Below, piece by piece: positions 8,243 to 10,216 of a stretch of DNA of 10,216 bases (positions within the stretch are counted from its first letter, which is position 1; each line of letters opens with the position of its first letter). This DNA is from Chitinophaga pinensis. GTDB lineage: Bacteria > Bacteroidota > Bacteroidia > Chitinophagales > Chitinophagaceae. Location: contig CALPKD020000022.1 of assembly GCA_943324055.2 (NCBI GenBank), forward strand, positions 1 to 10,216, in the 5' to 3' direction. The notes below the pieces were generated by a model, which saw nothing but the letters and a program-made list of their open reading frames with translations, was not told where the DNA came from and searched no databases. The position numbers were made by a program, and so were the translations under genes.

Positions 8243-10171
8243 TTATTTCCAGATATAAATAAACAATACAGACAAGGCCAATACACCGCCGAAGAAATAG
8301 AGTGCATAGTTTTGAACTTTTCCAGATTGTAGTCCTTTAATCTTATAAGAGATAGTTGCAGTCGTATTTGCTATTAATAGTAAAAAGCCGTCTACAATAT
8401 GTCGGTCTGCCCAAGCAATAGGCTGACCTATGAATGGGAAGATTATTTTTTTAGTCATAAACACATACACTTCATCCACATAAAACTTTTTATAGGCAGC
8501 AGTATAAAATCCGCCAAATGCGCTAGCTACTTTGGTTGACTTTTCGTTTTGAGATTTATAAAAATTCGCAGCTAATAATATTGCCAAAATGGTGAATGAA
8601 ACAGGTGCTAACGAGAATAATAAATCGGTATGCGTTTCTAATGCGATACCATCGGAAGTGATAAAATTGGAGAAAGGAATGAATCCTACACCCATTGCAC
8701 AAGCTGCTAAAATAATCAATGGTAATTTCATTACCCAAGGGCCTTCACCATGATCATTATGTACAGTAGATGGCTTGCTCCAGAAGATAGAAAAATAGAG
8801 TCGGAACATATAAAATGAAGTAAGCGCTGCGGTGAACAAAGCAACCCCATAAATTAGCTTGTTCGAATTAAATGCTGCCATTAAAATTTCCTCCTTGCTA
8901 AAGAATCCGGCAAATGGAGGAATACCAGCAATCGCCAAACAAGCAATTAAAAAGGCGATATGCGTAACAGGCATTAATTTTCTTAATCCTCCCATATCTT
9001 TCATTTCATTGCTATGCACCATATGTATCACCGATCCTGCACCTAAGAATAATAAACTTTTAAAGAACGCGTGTGTAAATAAATGAAACATCGAAGCCAT
9101 GAAGCCCAAACCATGTTCTCCACCATTTTTTGAAATACCCAATGCAAACATCATGTATCCAATTTGAGACATAGTAGAATAGGCAAGTACGCGTTTGATA
9201 TCTGTTTGTGTGCAGGCAATGATTGCGGCTAATAAGGCCGAAAATGCACCCACATAAGTAACAATGGTTAAGGCTGCTTCATCCATAGAAAATACTGGAA
9301 ACAATCTAGCTACTAAATACACGCCCGCTACCACCATGGTGGCAGCATGGATCAACGCAGACACTGGCGTTGGGCCTTCCATTGCATCCGGTAACCAAAT
9401 ATGTAATGGGAACATCGCCGATTTTCCGGCACCTCCTATAAAAATTAATGTGAGTCCCCAGGTAAGCATGCTTGCACCTAAAAAGCTAGCTGTGGTAATA
9501 CTTATAAATTCAGGAGATTGTAAAGTAGTGAATTTTTGAATCAGTAAACCGATATCTAAAGTGCCTCCATAAAATCCTAAAATTAAAATACCAATTAAGA
9601 ATCCTAAATCTGCAAATCGAGTAACGATAAATGCTTTTTTAGCTGCAGCCACCGCAGATGGTTTGCTAAAATAATAGCCAATTAATAAGAAACTAGATAC
9701 CCCCACTAATTCCCAAAACATATATACCTGAAATATATTAACGGATAAGATTAACCCTAGCATAGAAAAAGTAAACAAAGAAAGAAACGCATAATAAGTA
9801 GCAAAGCGTTCTTCTCCTTTCATATAGCCTAAACTAAATACATGTACCATCAGGGAAACAGAAGTGACCACTATGAGCATCATGATTGAAATAGGGTCAA
9901 CAATAATACCCATATCAATAGATACATTAGGACTAAACTGTAACCAAGTGTATTTGAACGCTACAATTTTTTGATACACTCCATTCACCTTGCCGTCTAC
10001 AAAAAAGTATTGCTTTGCTGCAACAAAGGAAAGGATAGTTGAAGTAAGTAGAGATGCAGTACCTAGTAATCCTGCAATCTTTGATAAATATTTGCGTCCA
10101 AATAAACCTAAGATTACAAAAGTAGCCAAGGGTAATAAGGGGATCCAAAGAAGGTATAAGTAGTTTGACAT
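8243..10171 (-). CDS. nuoL: NADH-quinone oxidoreductase (complex I) subunit L
   Basis: This is the distal proton-pumping subunit of the complex I membrane arm; the family carries a long lateral helix near the C-terminus that runs along NuoM and NuoN. It has 642 residues against 613 in E. coli. Visible channel residues: Glu154 in MFWELVGVSSFLLIGY (E. coli Glu144), Lys250 in GGAGKSAMFPLHIWLPDAM (Lys229), and Lys426 in GFFSKEEIL (Lys399; the following Asp400 is Glu427 here, a conservative change). Further signatures are TRFADLGFLIG, GPTPVSALIHAATMV and QTDIKRVLAYSTMSQIGYM. The C-terminus ends in a hydrophobic helix (YALYFFGGVLALSVLFIYIW), as expected for the last helix after the lateral one. The ATG at 10171 is 6 bases after the nuoK stop, so the genes are cotranscribed. 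No Shine-Dalgarno sequence is seen. Confidence 0.97.
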   Translation of the reverse strand: MSNYLYLLWIPLLPLATFVILGLFGRKYLSKIAGLLGTASLLTSTILSFVAAKQYFFVDGKVNGVYQKIVAFKYTWLQFSPNVSIDMGIIVDPISIMMLIVVTSVSLMVHVFSLGYMKGEERFATYYAFLSLFTFSMLGLILSVNIFQVYMFWELVGVSSFLLIGYYFSKPSAVAAAKKAFIVTRFADLGFLIGILILGFYGGTLDIGLLIQKFTTLQSPEFISITTASFLGASMLTWGLTLIFIGGAGKSAMFPLHIWLPDAMEGPTPVSALIHAATMVVAGVYLVARLFPVFSMDEAALTIVTYVGAFSALLAAIIACTQTDIKRVLAYSTMSQIGYMMFALGISKNGGEHGLGFMASMFHLFTHAFFKSLLFLGAGSVIHMVHSNEMKDMGGLRKLMPVTHIAFLIACLAIAGIPPFAGFFSKEEILMAAFNSNKLIYGVALFTAALTSFYMFRLYFSIFWSKPSTVHNDHGEGPWVMKLPLIILAACAMGVGFIPFSNFITSDGIALETHTDLLFSLAPVSFTILAILLAANFYKSQNEKSTKVASAFGGFYTAAYKKFYVDEVYVFMTKKIIFPFIGQPIAWADRHIVDGFLLLIANTTATISYKIKGLQSGKVQNYALYFFGGVLALSVLFIYIWK

Positions 10172-10177
10172 AATAAT

Positions 10178-10216
10178 TTAAAATTTCATTTCAGTGGCAT
10201 CGTCAACATCAATGGA
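10178..10216 (-). CDS. nuoK: C-terminal end of NADH-quinone oxidoreductase subunit K (5' part outside window)
   Basis: Only the last 12 codons and the TAA stop are in the window, reading SIDVDDATEMKF. The short acidic tail resembles the NuoK terminus (E. coli ends NIDSVSEMRG), and NuoK is what normally precedes nuoL. The frame runs off the window edge without another stop, and the stop is 6 bases before the nuoL ATG. The assignment rests on position plus this short tail. NuoK is a small membrane subunit with three helices that takes part in proton transfer in complex I. Confidence 0.75.
   Translation of the reverse strand, partial: SIDVDDATEMKF

Overview
The window looks like chromosome of an AT-rich Bacteroidota bacterium (about 40% G+C by eye, not counted). 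Three things suggest this. There are no recognisable Shine-Dalgarno sequences in front of the genes. The polysaccharide lyase has the heparinase II/III form common in that phylum. The NuoL, NuoM and NuoN proteins also have a Bacteroidota-like character. Chitinophagaceae is my best guess at family level; this is inference from protein style and not a database result.

Layout: bases 1-1119 (+) hold the C-terminal half of a heparinase II/III-family polysaccharide lyase whose start lies outside the window. A short gap with a hairpin (1142-1169) separates it from a convergent block that fills the rest of the window on the minus strand. Read in the direction of transcription, that block is: the last 12 codons of nuoK (10216-10178), nuoL (10171-8243), nuoM (8233-6752), nuoN (6743-5334), a small unrecognised gene with a proline/alanine-rich linker (5319-4894), and nifJ, a pyruvate:ferredoxin/flavodoxin oxidoreductase (4799-1224). 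Gaps are 6, 8, 8 and 14 bases down to the small gene, then 94 bases before nifJ. There is no stretch above 300 bases without a gene.

How the genes work together: NuoK, L, M and N are membrane-arm subunits of respiratory complex I (NADH:quinone oxidoreductase), the part that moves protons. NifJ oxidises pyruvate to acetyl-CoA and hands electrons to ferredoxin or flavodoxin. Its place directly behind the complex I genes suggests joint expression, or even an electron route from pyruvate to the quinone pool, but the window does not prove this. The small protein between them is the least understood item. The lyase on the other strand belongs to polysaccharide degradation and is probably unrelated.

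Most notable: the unrecognised two-domain, linker-bearing protein between nuoN and nifJ; a NuoM in which the key transmembrane lysine of the proton channel is phenylalanine; a perfect 8-bp inverted repeat just before nifJ; and a NifJ without the C-terminal extension known from the oxygen-stable Desulfovibrio enzyme. I found no mobile element, CRISPR array, tRNA or rRNA.
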